From positions 106,967 to 170,966 of the forward strand of contig JAFTDB010000033.1 in assembly GCA_017454375.1 (NCBI GenBank): a stretch of 64,000 bases of DNA, written 5' to 3'. The translations under genes and the position numbers were made by a program. Origin of the DNA: Acholeplasmatales bacterium (GTDB taxonomy: Bacteria > Bacillota_I > Bacilli_A > Acholeplasmatales > Anaeroplasmataceae). A model generated the notes under the pieces. The model did not search any database. It was not told the origin of the DNA and saw nothing but the letters and a program-made list of their open reading frames with translations. Positions 26,639 through 36,029 of this stretch are shown one piece after another (position 1 is the stretch's first letter; every line of letters begins with the position of its first letter).

Positions 26639-27733
26639 ATGGATTTTCAAGGTTACTTTTTGAAAAATTACGTAATGCTATTTGAGGTATTTGGTCTATT
26701 ACTAATTCTATCAATAAGCGCTCATATTTCTAAATCACTAAGATGGTATACTAGATTAGTTTGCTTGCTTCTTGTTTTAGCATCAGTAATTAACAATTTA
26801 GAACTTTGGACACATACATTTGAAACATTAAATCCTTGGAGAGTTGTTCTAACAATTATGAAATATATTATATTCCCTATTGTTATGATGATTATGATTC
26901 AAATACTTGCCAAAAAGTATAAGGATTTCGCTTTAAAATGGAAGATTATAATGGCTATCCCACTTATAATTTCTATCCCAATTTATGTAACATCTCAATG
27001 GACACATTTAGTATTTTATTTCCTACCAGAAAATATATATAGAGGTGGACCATTATTCTTTATACCTTATGTAGTATTTGGTTTTTATTTAGTTGTATTT
27101 ATGATTCAAAATATCGCTTATTTAAGATATTCACCTATTAAGTATCGTTTAATTGTTTTCTTTATCACAGGTGGAGCACTTGCTTGTGTATTACTTTATA
27201 TGATAATTGATGATAATGAGGATTATACACCTATATTTACATCATCATTATTGTTCTATTATTTGTTAATTTATATTAAGATGGCTAATGTTGATCCTTT
27301 AACTAATTTGCTAAATCGTCAATCATATTATAATGATATGTCTGAAAACAGCGCTAAGATTTCTGCAGTTGTATCAGTAGATATGAATAATTTAAAGATA
27401 TTTAATGATAAATATGGTCATGACAAAGGTGATGAAGCTTTAAAAGCTGTAGGTAATATTTTAAATGAACAAAGCAAAAATCATGCTTTAGCTTATCGTG
27501 TTGGTGGCGATGAATTCTGCCTACTCTATTTTGGAGCTAAGGAAGAAGATATTGAAAGCTATATTTCTTATATGAGAGAAGAGCTTGCTAAAACAGAATT
27601 TAGCTGCGCATTTGGATATGTAATGACAAAGGATTTTACCAATATCAAGGAAGCAATTAAAGAAGCTGATAAGAGAATGTATACAAATAAATATTTTATG
27701 AAGATAGATGCTGACAAGCAAAAATTTGAATAA
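26639..27733 (+). CDS. Membrane GGDEF protein (predicted diguanylate cyclase)
   Basis: This 364-residue protein has about seven membrane helices in residues 10-215, then a GGDEF domain. The catalytic motif GGDEF is intact at 289-293, with the metal-binding VDMNNLKIFND segment around Asp248 and DPLTNLLNR (219-227) at the domain start, so cyclic-di-GMP synthesis is expected. The RxxD inhibitory site normally found five residues before GGDEF is absent (NHAL there). CAGGAGGTGAG precedes the ATG. The helical N-terminus probably senses a signal in the membrane. It is monocistronic, bounded by terminators. Confidence 0.92.
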   Translation: MDFQGYFLKNYVMLFEVFGLLLILSISAHISKSLRWYTRLVCLLLVLASVINNLELWTHTFETLNPWRVVLTIMKYIIFPIVMMIMIQILAKKYKDFALKWKIIMAIPLIISIPIYVTSQWTHLVFYFLPENIYRGGPLFFIPYVVFGFYLVVFMIQNIAYLRYSPIKYRLIVFFITGGALACVLLYMIIDDNEDYTPIFTSSLLFYYLLIYIKMANVDPLTNLLNRQSYYNDMSENSAKISAVVSVDMNNLKIFNDKYGHDKGDEALKAVGNILNEQSKNHALAYRVGGDEFCLLYFGAKEEDIESYISYMREELAKTEFSCAFGYVMTKDFTNIKEAIKEADKRMYTNKYFMKIDADKQKFE

Positions 27734-27736
27734 TTA

Positions 27737-27787
27737 AAAAGCTATGCGTTGATGATTATATAAAATCATTTATGCATAGCTTTTTTT
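27737..27787 (+). terminator. Terminator after the GGDEF gene
   Basis: AAAAGCTATGC/GCATAGCTTTT stem enclosing a small TGAT/ATCA hairpin, followed by T7. Confidence 0.85.
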
Positions 27788-28038
27788 ATATATTTTTAAT
27801 GTTGCAGGTTTGTGACATAGCATATGATAAAATATGCATCAAAATTTGAAGTATGATATGAAATTATATTTCATAATATGTAAAAATTATCAAAAAATGT
27901 TTCATGTTAAATATTTAGAAATAATAGATAATTATTCTTGATAGATATTTTTGAAATTTTTTATAATTTTTGGTCTTTAATTATTTTAATAATAATTAAA
28001 TAATGATATAATAACCGCTAAGGAGGATTTAGAATCTT
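27788..28038. other. AT-rich intergenic region with three inverted repeats
   Basis: No gene is evident in this stretch. It holds three inverted repeats: GCATAT/ATATGC (27820-27837), TATGAAAT-TAT-ATTTCATA (27857-27875) and TAATTATT-TTAAT-AATAATTA (27978-27998). A TATAAT at 28007-28012 is a likely -10 box for the downstream membrane-protein operon, with no convincing -35. The palindromes could be operators but may be chance in DNA this AT-rich. Confidence 0.4.
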
Positions 28039-28344
28039 ATGGAAAAAGGAATTATTGTGCTAATAGCTTATGTTGGTTATTTAGCGTTAGTTTCATTAGT
28101 TACATTTTGTCTATTCCTAAAAGATAAAAAAATGGCACAAAAGGGTGGTGGCCCTGTTAGAATAAAAGAAAAAACATTGCTTGGTGCAACTGTATTTGGT
28201 GGTGCGATAGGAGCATTTATTGGTAGATTAGTTGCTCACCACAAAACAGATAAGAAATATTTTTCTTTTACAATTTATGTTAGTTTATTACTTGAGGCAG
28301 TATGCTTAGCAGTATTAATCATACTTGCATTCAATTTAAAATAG
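28039..28344 (+). CDS. DUF1294 small membrane protein
   Basis: This 101-residue protein has three to four membrane helices and the segment RIKEKTLLGATVFGGAIGAFIGRLVAHHKTDKKYF-like (about 41-74), which matches the DUF1294 (YsdA-like) pattern RIxExTLL...GGxxGAxxGxxxxxHKTxKxxF. The function of the family is unknown. AGGAGG lies upstream of the ATG. It begins a gene group with two further membrane proteins, an aldo/keto reductase and the TldD/TldE pair, all closely spaced on the same strand. Confidence 0.85.
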   Translation: MEKGIIVLIAYVGYLALVSLVTFCLFLKDKKMAQKGGGPVRIKEKTLLGATVFGGAIGAFIGRLVAHHKTDKKYFSFTIYVSLLLEAVCLAVLIILAFNLK

Positions 28345-28354
28345 GAGGGATATT

Positions 28355-28573
28355 ATGGGAAATACATCACTTGAAAGATCACATTCAAAAGCATCTAACT
28401 TTAAATTAACTATGATAGCCTTTCTAGGATCACTTGGTATGGCTGCTGTATGGATTGGAGTTGCCCTACTAGTTAATGGTAAGGATTATCTAGGTGGTGG
28501 CTTACCTTTATTAATAGGAGGTGGAGTAGCTCTACTATTATCAATATTTTTAATAGGTAGATTTACAAGATAA
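28355..28573 (+). CDS. Two-helix small membrane protein, unknown
   Basis: A 72-residue protein with two hydrophobic segments (about 19-39 and 50-68) separated by a short glycine-rich loop, NGKDYLGGGLP. I do not recognise a family. The gene has AGGAGG before its ATG, starts 10 bases after the DUF1294 gene and ends one base before the next start, so it is clearly expressed with its neighbours. It is probably a small integral membrane protein; its orientation and role are unknown. Confidence 0.7.
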   Translation: MGNTSLERSHSKASNFKLTMIAFLGSLGMAAVWIGVALLVNGKDYLGGGLPLLIGGGVALLLSIFLIGRFTR

Positions 28574-28574
28574 T

Positions 28575-29843
28575 ATGGGAAAGTTTTTTAAATGGTTATT
28601 TATAACATTAGGTATCCTATTGTTATTACTAATTATTGGTATAGTAATTATATTATTCATTATTTCTGGTGAGAAGCAGAAGGTTAATAGAAACTATACA
28701 AATGTTCAAACTATTGAGAATATATTTGGCGATGATTTAGAAACATCACTAAAGAATATTAAAAATAGTGATTATAAATCAGTTAATAACAGAATATCAG
28801 TAGATATCTCACAGGATGAAATGAATTATTTCATTTATACATTTGTTATTGAAAATGCATATAATAAGCATCCTAATGATAAAACATATATCTTAGGTAG
28901 CAATGAAGCAAAGATTACTGAGCTTGAAATCTTATTTACAGATGATAACAAGGTTAATGTTGAAGCAGGTGCTAAGCTACTTGGCTTCTACAATACAATT
29001 GCGAACATTTATGCAAATCCAAAAATTATCACTGATACAAATGGTAATAAGCGTTTAGCATTTGAAGTAGAAAATGTAAAGATGGGACAAAAGCTAAATG
29101 TTCCTGATTTCTTAACTGGCTTGATTCTAGATAGATTTGAAATGAGTGGAGATATAGCATTTGGTAAGGTTGATGGTAAATATGTATTATCACTAGATCT
29201 TGCTAAGGTATTATTCCCTAACATTTCTAATACATTATTAAAAGAAATATTAAATAAAGGTACATATAACGTATATGTAAAGAATAAGAAGCTTGTATTT
29301 GATATTAGTACTTCAAATATCTTTGGTAAACCAACAGAAGATATTCCAGCAGTTACAACAGCTCAAAAGACAGCTCTTGCAGCTAAGTTCCTAGCAGCAA
29401 CTGTAACTCATAAGGTTAACCTTAATAATACTGAATTTAATGCTTTAATTGATTCATCACTAAAAAAGACATTAGATGAAAAGAAAGGGAACTTCAAGGT
29501 TGGAACTAAGACATTTACATATGATTTCCAAAATTGTTATTTCTATATTGATGGTACACTTCTAAAGGGTGTAATGTTCATCAATGATACATCAATTCCA
29601 TTCGAGGTCGATTTTGAAGTAACAGTTGAAAAGAATACAAGTAATAAGTTTAGTGCATTATCTTTAGCTGTAAAGAGTGTAAAGATAAATGAACTAACAT
29701 TAGATGAGCCAAAGGGCTTATTTGGAAGTCAATCAATTAGACTTACAAAGAATGACTTTGGTCTAGCAGCATTCTCATTAAGCGATATAACTGATATACA
29801 AATAACTAATAACGGAGTAACAATAACATTCCAGGAGGCTTAA
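28575..29843 (+). CDS. Single-pass membrane protein with large external domain, unknown
   Basis: This 422-residue protein has one N-terminal membrane helix (about 5-31) and a soluble extracytoplasmic domain of nearly 390 residues rich in beta strands, with two related-looking halves (VDISQDEMNYFIYTFVIEN near 70 and VNLNNTEFNALIDSSLKKT near 280). The arrangement vaguely resembles YpmS-type proteins of Firmicutes, but I cannot assign it. It sits between a two-helix protein and the aldo/keto reductase with only one-base gaps, implying one operon. Confidence 0.7.
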   Translation: MGKFFKWLFITLGILLLLLIIGIVIILFIISGEKQKVNRNYTNVQTIENIFGDDLETSLKNIKNSDYKSVNNRISVDISQDEMNYFIYTFVIENAYNKHPNDKTYILGSNEAKITELEILFTDDNKVNVEAGAKLLGFYNTIANIYANPKIITDTNGNKRLAFEVENVKMGQKLNVPDFLTGLILDRFEMSGDIAFGKVDGKYVLSLDLAKVLFPNISNTLLKEILNKGTYNVYVKNKKLVFDISTSNIFGKPTEDIPAVTTAQKTALAAKFLAATVTHKVNLNNTEFNALIDSSLKKTLDEKKGNFKVGTKTFTYDFQNCYFYIDGTLLKGVMFINDTSIPFEVDFEVTVEKNTSNKFSALSLAVKSVKINELTLDEPKGLFGSQSIRLTKNDFGLAAFSLSDITDIQITNNGVTITFQEA

Positions 29844-29844
29844 A

Positions 29845-30657
29845 ATGACAATTAAAGGAATAGAAGTACCTCAAGTAGCATTTGGAACATGGCAGTTATC
29901 AGGAGAAGATTGTTTTAATGGAACAATCTATGCATTAAAGGCTGGTTATAGACATATTGATACAGCTTTAGCTTATCAAAATGAAGATGTAATCGGCAAA
30001 GCAATCAAGAAATACGGCATTAAAAGAGAAGAATTATTTATTACTACCAAGATACCTGCAGATATTAAAACATATGAAGGTGCCAAGAAAGCAATAAATA
30101 CAAGCCTTAAGAATCTAGATACACCTTATCTAGATATGTGCTTGATTCACGCTCCATGGCCTTGGAGTGATGTCGGTGGAGATTACAGCGATGGCAATGT
30201 TGAAGTATGGAAAGCCTTAATTGAAGCCCAAAAGGAAGGTTTAATTAGATTAATTGGTGTATCTAATTTCCATCCAAAGGATATTGAATATATCGTAAAT
30301 AAAACAAATGTATGGCCTGTAGTAAATCAAATTAGATATTTCGTTGGTAATACCCAAGATGAAATAGTAAATTACTGTAAGGCTCATGATATTATTATCG
30401 CAGCATATTCACCACTAGCTACTGGTGAGCTTGTTGATAATGCAATTATTAAAGAAGTAGCTAAGAAGTATAATACTACTCCAGCTAACATATGCTTGTC
30501 ATATGTATATACAAAAGGACATATATTGTTATCTAAGAGTAAGACTGAGAGTAGAATTATAGATAATATTAACAATTTATTTAAGCTTGCAGATGAGGAT
30601 ATGGCATATTTAGATTCTCTAAAACATATCGCATCTACAAGACCATTAAGAAGTTAA
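29845..30657 (+). CDS. Aldo/keto reductase
   Basis: This 270-residue NAD(P)H-dependent oxidoreductase has the complete catalytic tetrad: Asp39 and Tyr44 (HIDTALAYQNE), Lys69 (ITTKIP) and His102 (LIHAPWPW). The cofactor-binding end includes SPLATGEL and the C-terminal KSKTESRIIDN motif. This places it in the prokaryotic AKR5-like group that includes 2,5-diketogluconate and methylglyoxal reductases; the physiological substrate cannot be told. AGGAGG precedes the ATG and the gene is closely spaced with its neighbours. Confidence 0.92.
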   Translation: MTIKGIEVPQVAFGTWQLSGEDCFNGTIYALKAGYRHIDTALAYQNEDVIGKAIKKYGIKREELFITTKIPADIKTYEGAKKAINTSLKNLDTPYLDMCLIHAPWPWSDVGGDYSDGNVEVWKALIEAQKEGLIRLIGVSNFHPKDIEYIVNKTNVWPVVNQIRYFVGNTQDEIVNYCKAHDIIIAAYSPLATGELVDNAIIKEVAKKYNTTPANICLSYVYTKGHILLSKSKTESRIIDNINNLFKLADEDMAYLDSLKHIASTRPLRS

Positions 30658-30671
30658 GGAGGAGAGAAAGG

Positions 30672-32060
30672 ATGCATTCTAAGTTTTTGGAATCAAAAAA
30701 ATCTTTAGCAACTGAGCTTGTATCAAAATTAGGTAAATACTTCAAATACGTAAGTATTTTAGGAACTGATGTTGATAACAAGATGTATCGTGCTGATGTA
30801 CGTGGTAAAGATATTTCTGATTCAATGTCAGCCGAAAGAGGCTTTGTAGTAAAAGTTAACAATGGTAGAGCATTTTATGAATATTCATTTGATAACTTTG
30901 ATGATGTAGATTCTATCGTTAAGGTTATGAAGGATAATTATTTATCACCAGATGATAAAGAAATTAATGCTTTAGAAGTAAAAGAAGAAAAATTAGTTAA
31001 ATCATTTGAACGTGAAGGTGATTTTGACAAATTTTCAGAAGAAGAGATCTTAACTAAGCTAGATGACTATGTTAAAGAATTAAAAGCTAAGGATGAGCAT
31101 GTATTAAATTCATTTGCTTATCTAAATAAGCTTGAGGTTAATAAGCTATTCGTAAGCAAAGAAAAATGCTTGGATCAACATTATACTTGGGCTAACGTAT
31201 ATGTAATGGTAGTTTACCGTGATGGTGATAAGGTTGTAGAGCCTAGAGAACAAGCTTATTCAAATAAGATTGGTGAGTGTTTCGATAAGATTCCAGCCCT
31301 TCTTGATAAGGTTATAGATAAAGGTAGACATCTTGTTAAGGCTACACAAATTAAACCAGGTGTTTATGATATTATAACTGATCCATCTATTACAGGCTTA
31401 ATTGCTCATGAGGCATTTGGACATGGTGTTGAAATGGATCAATTCGTAAAGGAAAGAGCATTAGCTAAGAAATATGTTGGTGATTATGTTGCATCTCCAA
31501 TTACAAATATGCATGATGGTGCATCTTCAGGATTCTCTACTGCATCATATTTCTTTGATGATGATGGTGTATTAGCTCATGATACATTAGTAATTGATAA
31601 AGGTATCCTTGTAAAAGGTATCTGTGATTTAACTTCATCAAGAGAGCTTGGTGTAGAACCTACTGGTAATGGTAGAAGAGAATCATATAAGAGAAAGGCT
31701 TATACAAGAATGACTAATACATTCTTTGAACCAGGTAAGGATAAGCTTGAGGATATGATTAAATCAGTTAAGCATGGTTATTTCTTATTTGAAACTAACA
31801 ATGGTATGGAGGATCCTAAAAACTGGGCTATCCAATGTACTGCTGAATATGGTATTGAAATAGTAGATGGTAAGCTAACTGATAATTATGTAGCTCCAGT
31901 TGTTATGAGTGGATATGTACCTGATTTATTAAAGTCAATCTCTATGATATCAGATGAATTTGAGCTAGAGGGCTCAGGCTCATGTGGTAAGGGCTATAAA
32001 GAGTGGGTTAGAGTATCATCTGGTGGCCCATATTTGAAAGCGAAGGTGAAATTATCATGA
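30672..32060 (+). CDS. tldD: TldD-type metalloprotease subunit
   Basis: This 462-residue protein carries the TldD zinc motif HEAFGHGVEMDQF (HExxxH) near residue 247, with the preceding ITDPSITGLIAHEAFGHG stretch and a C-terminal GSGSCGKGYKEWVRVSSGGPYL typical of the family. TldD/TldE pairs are cytoplasmic proteases that degrade unfolded peptides and process microcins or PQQ-like precursors in other bacteria. The gene overlaps the tldE-like gene by four bases (ATGATGG region), the usual arrangement. No peptide precursor is seen adjacent. Confidence 0.92.
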   Translation: MHSKFLESKKSLATELVSKLGKYFKYVSILGTDVDNKMYRADVRGKDISDSMSAERGFVVKVNNGRAFYEYSFDNFDDVDSIVKVMKDNYLSPDDKEINALEVKEEKLVKSFEREGDFDKFSEEEILTKLDDYVKELKAKDEHVLNSFAYLNKLEVNKLFVSKEKCLDQHYTWANVYVMVVYRDGDKVVEPREQAYSNKIGECFDKIPALLDKVIDKGRHLVKATQIKPGVYDIITDPSITGLIAHEAFGHGVEMDQFVKERALAKKYVGDYVASPITNMHDGASSGFSTASYFFDDDGVLAHDTLVIDKGILVKGICDLTSSRELGVEPTGNGRRESYKRKAYTRMTNTFFEPGKDKLEDMIKSVKHGYFLFETNNGMEDPKNWAIQCTAEYGIEIVDGKLTDNYVAPVVMSGYVPDLLKSISMISDEFELEGSGSCGKGYKEWVRVSSGGPYLKAKVKLS

Positions 32061-33331
32061 TGGATAGATTAATTAATATATTAAGAAGTGATAAAGAACT
32101 TTCAGATTTCAAAATTAATTATAATAAGAAAGAATCTGGCGAAGTATTCTATGTATTCGATAAGATTGAAACAGTAAGATTAACTAATACATTAACAGTT
32201 AATGTTACAATCTATATCGAACATGATGGTACTTTAGGCTTAAAGAGCTTCTTAGTAGCTTCTACAGCAACTGATGATGAAATCAGACAAAAAATCAATG
32301 AAGCTAAAATAGTAGCTAGAACTATTAAAAATGAAAAATTTGATTTAGTAGAAAATATTAAATCAGATGACAAGCTAGATTTCATCTTTGAAGGTGAAAA
32401 GCTTTTAGATGTTGCTAAAAAGGTTGGTAATGCCCTACTTGATGTTAAAACAGATAAAGAATCTGGTATTAATGCATTAGAGGTATTCGCTAGCAATATT
32501 ACAAGTGGTATCATCAATTCACGTGGTGTAGATAGAAAGGTTCATACAAGTAATTTATTTGTTGAAGCTATACCTACATTTACTAAAGATGGTGATTCAG
32601 TAGAGCTTTACGAGGCTATCGAGACAAAAGAATTAAATCTTGATAAGCTAAGAGAAGAAATAAAAGAAAAACTTGAAGAAGTAGAAAACAGATATAACGC
32701 TGTTAAACCTCTTCAAGAATTAGATTTGAATGTTGCATTTAGAGCTAAAGAGCTTGAACAATTATTTGGTGAATTAGTATATGACTTCAATTATCGTATA
32801 ATTTATTCTCATAGTAATTTACTAAGTGTTGGTGATAAGCTACAAACTGCTCCTCAATATGATAAGATTAATCTTACATTAAGAGGTAAGATTGCAGGCT
32901 TATCTGAATCTGCACTATTTGATAGCGATGGTTCAACTCTAGTTGATACTAAGGTTGTTAAAGATGGTGTAGTAGCTGCAAGCTTTGGTTCAAAACGTTA
33001 TGCAGACTATCTAAAGAAGGAGCCTACAGGTGCTCTATCTTGCGTAGATTTAGAACCAGGTAGCGTTGATTTCAAATCTTATACAAAGCCTTACTTAGAA
33101 GTAGTATCTATGTCAGGCTTACAATTTGATCAATATAGCGATTATATTGGTGGTGAGGTAAGACTTGCCTACATCCATGAAGGTGGTAATATAACTCCTA
33201 TTACAGGAATTTCAGTTTCAGCTTCATTTAGTGATGTATTAAATAAAGTTAAATTTTCTAAGGAAATGGCAAAGACTAGTGCCTATAATGGTCCTAAGTA
33301 TGCCCTATTTGAAGGATTTAAGATTAGCTAA
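32057..33331 (+). CDS. tldE: TldE/PmbA-type protease subunit
   Basis: This 424-residue partner of TldD has the U62-family fold with YNFRIIYSH-like and LEPGSVDFKSY ... VSMSGLQFDQYSDYIGGEVRLAYIHEGG segments, but lacks the HExxxH zinc motif, as expected for the TldE/PmbA subunit that completes the substrate chamber. Translation is coupled to tldD through a four-base overlap. The pair is preceded by a metabolic and membrane gene group and followed 14 bases later by the LemA-associated membrane protein. Confidence 0.9.
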   Translation: MMDRLINILRSDKELSDFKINYNKKESGEVFYVFDKIETVRLTNTLTVNVTIYIEHDGTLGLKSFLVASTATDDEIRQKINEAKIVARTIKNEKFDLVENIKSDDKLDFIFEGEKLLDVAKKVGNALLDVKTDKESGINALEVFASNITSGIINSRGVDRKVHTSNLFVEAIPTFTKDGDSVELYEAIETKELNLDKLREEIKEKLEEVENRYNAVKPLQELDLNVAFRAKELEQLFGELVYDFNYRIIYSHSNLLSVGDKLQTAPQYDKINLTLRGKIAGLSESALFDSDGSTLVDTKVVKDGVVAASFGSKRYADYLKKEPTGALSCVDLEPGSVDFKSYTKPYLEVVSMSGLQFDQYSDYIGGEVRLAYIHEGGNITPITGISVSASFSDVLNKVKFSKEMAKTSAYNGPKYALFEGFKIS

Positions 33332-33345
33332 AAAGAGGTGATGAT

Positions 33346-35196
33346 ATGGCCGATGAATTATTATTAGAGCCTCAACAAGCGTATAAGAAGCTTTATAAGA
33401 ATAAGCATCATGAAAATACTGTAAAATATTTTGATGAGCTTGTTAAAAAAGCCGGCATTAACATCGAAGAAAATAAAAAGACAGTTGATAAATACAAAAA
33501 TATCAATGAAGAAATTAAGAAGCTTAAGAAGAAAAGAGGCTGGCTTAAATTCTGGCGTGTAATGTGCTGTATTATCTTTATTTTGATATTTATAGTGTTT
33601 ATATGGCTAAATAAGAAAATAAAGGCTTTAACTGACCAAATTAATAATATGGAAGGTGAAGCAGAAAAGCTTTTAAATTTAGCCTGGTCACAAATGTCTG
33701 CCTTAAATAATCTATATGATTGGAATATTCCATCAACAATTTGTAATATGGATTCTGATTTAATTCATTTTGATAAATATTTTGATGCTGAAAAATTCCA
33801 ATATCTATATGATGCCTTTGGCTTAGATGAAAATGATGAGAAGAATGTCTCAACTGTAATGGTACAATCTGGTGAAATCTATGGTAACCCATTCTTGATG
33901 TGTAGAGATTATCGTCAGGATTGGTACCAAAAGACTTATACTGGTAGTATTACAATTCACTGGACATCAGTAGTTCACGACAAGAATGGTACAAGAACAG
34001 TTCATCACACTCAAACCCTAACCGCATCAGTTCAAAAGCCTGCCCCATCATACGGATATGTAACATATCTAGTATATGGTAATGATGCAGCTCCTAAATT
34101 ATCATTCTCTAGAGGCCCATCAAATGCCTCTGGTAAGGATGAAAAGGCCATTAATAAAATGGTTAAGAAGGAAACTAAGCAATTAGATAAGAAGGCTAAG
34201 CATGATTTGATGGATAAAGATCCTACAACAAATTATACTCGTTTAGGCAATGATGAATTTGAATCATTATTTGGTGGAGAAAATAGAGATAATGAAGTAG
34301 AATTCAGATTATTATTTACACCATTAGCTCAAAAGAACCTTATTAATTTAATTAAGGATCCAGAGCCTTATGGTGATGATTTCTATTTCACAAAGAAGAA
34401 AAAACTTAATTATATTCAATCTAGACACTCTCAAAGTATGAATTATAATCCAAGCCCTAATTTCTTCTATAGCTATGATTATGAGGCTGCAAGAAAGCAT
34501 TTCATAGAATATAATGATTTATATTTCCAAGCATTTTTCTATGATTTATGCCCAATTATTTCAATTCCTATCTATCAACAACAAAAATCTTTAAAATATA
34601 TTTATAAAGATAATTATCGTTCTAATATGGTAAGCTATGAGCATGAGGTGCTTGCTAATAGCTTTGATAGAGGCTTATTCAAGCATGCAAATAGTAAAAC
34701 TGATGCGATATTAAAAACATCATTTGATCACTCAAATGGTAAGATTGATAGTGTTAAGGTAACTGCCCACAGCTTTGATAAAGCAAGTCGTACAGAGTAT
34801 GTTACTAAGATGGGTGGAGATGGTAGATTACATACAATTCCAGTACACTGGGATGAATACCTACCACTTGAAAAGGAAACAGATATGGCAACAGTTGTAT
34901 CTGGTAAATCAAAGAATGCCTTTAAAGCCCTTATTGAGGGACCACAGCTAAAGGGTCTAATCTCAGGCTTAAATGGTAATTATGTATTCCAAAGAGGATT
35001 ATTTGCCTTCATATTAAATAGGGCAATGAATCCAAATGAGGCTTCAAATATTGAGTCATCTGTAGTTGAGAATAATTCAAATATTAATACAAATATTTTA
35101 AACAATTCTGCCAATGATGTTAAAGAGGCAGTAAAAGAAGCTGAAAAATCAGTAGATATGAATGTATCTAATGAAGATTTAGCAAATCAAGATTGA
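33346..35196 (+). CDS. Large membrane protein paired with LemA, unknown
   Basis: This 616-residue protein has a charged N-terminal coiled-coil-like region (to about 64), one membrane helix (about 68-90) followed by a second coiled-coil stretch, and a long soluble domain with a tract of His/Thr-rich beta strands (GSITIHWTSVVHDKNGTRTVHHTQT, split for length). A hydrophobic stretch near 400-412 may dip into the membrane. The C-terminus is Asn-rich and disordered. No family recognised. It precedes lemA by 57 bases, and membrane proteins of unknown function commonly accompany LemA, so a shared complex is plausible. Confidence 0.7.
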   Translation: MADELLLEPQQAYKKLYKNKHHENTVKYFDELVKKAGINIEENKKTVDKYKNINEEIKKLKKKRGWLKFWRVMCCIIFILIFIVFIWLNKKIKALTDQINNMEGEAEKLLNLAWSQMSALNNLYDWNIPSTICNMDSDLIHFDKYFDAEKFQYLYDAFGLDENDEKNVSTVMVQSGEIYGNPFLMCRDYRQDWYQKTYTGSITIHWTSVVHDKNGTRTVHHTQTLTASVQKPAPSYGYVTYLVYGNDAAPKLSFSRGPSNASGKDEKAINKMVKKETKQLDKKAKHDLMDKDPTTNYTRLGNDEFESLFGGENRDNEVEFRLLFTPLAQKNLINLIKDPEPYGDDFYFTKKKKLNYIQSRHSQSMNYNPSPNFFYSYDYEAARKHFIEYNDLYFQAFFYDLCPIISIPIYQQQKSLKYIYKDNYRSNMVSYEHEVLANSFDRGLFKHANSKTDAILKTSFDHSNGKIDSVKVTAHSFDKASRTEYVTKMGGDGRLHTIPVHWDEYLPLEKETDMATVVSGKSKNAFKALIEGPQLKGLISGLNGNYVFQRGLFAFILNRAMNPNEASNIESSVVENNSNINTNILNNSANDVKEAVKEAEKSVDMNVSNEDLANQD

Positions 35197-35253
35197 TTCT
35201 AATTAGTAAATCTAATAGAATATAAATAAAGGAAGATAAAGGAGAACAAAAAA

Positions 35254-35931
35254 ATGGCAAACTTATTAGATGAAGAGACTGGTCCTATCAGAGAAGAAGG
35301 TAAGGACGTTAATGTCATCGCAAAACAAATCCCAGTTACTGTAGGCGTTGGTTCTACAATATTCCAAGTAGTATTATGGTGCTTAGCTATTATTCCAGGT
35401 TTAATCTTTACATTAGCTAAGGTTCGTGCTCGTACTTATTTAGAGCAAATTGAACAAAAGATTCAACATGATGCTTCTCAAATCGATAACTATCTAGAAC
35501 AAAGAGTTATCATTTTACAAAACCTTGTAGGTTTAGTAAATAAAGCAGTAGAACTAGACAAAGAAACTTTCGTAGCTTTAGCAGAAGCTAGAAGTGGCAA
35601 GCCTGTAACTAACCACATGACTGATGAAGAAAGAATAGCTGCTGGTCAACAAGCTGATACAATCAACAACCGTATCAATGTTGCAATTGAGAACTATCCT
35701 CAATTAAAGGCTCATCAAGAAATTGCTGATGCTATCCAACAAAATTCTTACTTACAAAAAGAAATTACAGCTGCTAGAGAACAATACAATGATACAGTTG
35801 CAATGTGGAATAAGGAAATCTTCGTATGGCCAGCTAAGAGAATCGTAGCTGCTAAGCAAGGTTATACAACTCGTATTCCATTCATCGCTTCTAAAGAAAC
35901 TAAAGAAAAAGCAAGAGCTGTATTCTTCTAG
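35254..35931 (+). CDS. LemA family membrane protein
   Basis: This 225-residue protein has one N-terminal membrane helix (about 34-55, VVLWCLAIIPGLIFTLAKV) and the LemA helical-bundle pattern: QRVIILQNLVGLVNKAVELDKE (family QRxxLIPNLVxxVKG...), EARSGK and the YPQLKA/NSYLQKEITAAREQYNDTVAMWNK stretch (family YPxLKA...LQxxLExTENxIAxAR..YN). LemA is widespread in bacteria; its role, possibly in envelope stress, is unsettled. AAGGAGAAC lies upstream. It is codon-optimised relative to neighbours (many CAA/GAA, AAC) and is followed by a strong terminator, suggesting high expression. Confidence 0.9.
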   Translation: MANLLDEETGPIREEGKDVNVIAKQIPVTVGVGSTIFQVVLWCLAIIPGLIFTLAKVRARTYLEQIEQKIQHDASQIDNYLEQRVIILQNLVGLVNKAVELDKETFVALAEARSGKPVTNHMTDEERIAAGQQADTINNRINVAIENYPQLKAHQEIADAIQQNSYLQKEITAAREQYNDTVAMWNKEIFVWPAKRIVAAKQGYTTRIPFIASKETKEKARAVFF

Positions 35932-35949
35932 AATTATGATTTTGAATTA

Positions 35950-35980
35950 AACTATGGTGTGAGCCATAGTTTTTTCTTTT
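35950..35980 (+). terminator. lemA terminator
   Basis: AACTATGG-TGTGAG-CCATAGTT, 8-bp stem, followed by TTTTTCTTTT. Confidence 0.9.
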
Positions 35981-36029
35981 ATTATATTGTTTATTATGAT
36001 AAAATAAACCTAGTTTTTAGGTGAATAAT

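Noticed and set aside
31361..33331. TldD/TldE as part of a microcin or RiPP cluster
   Set aside because: No small precursor peptide gene or modifying enzyme lies nearby; the pair appears as a general peptidase.
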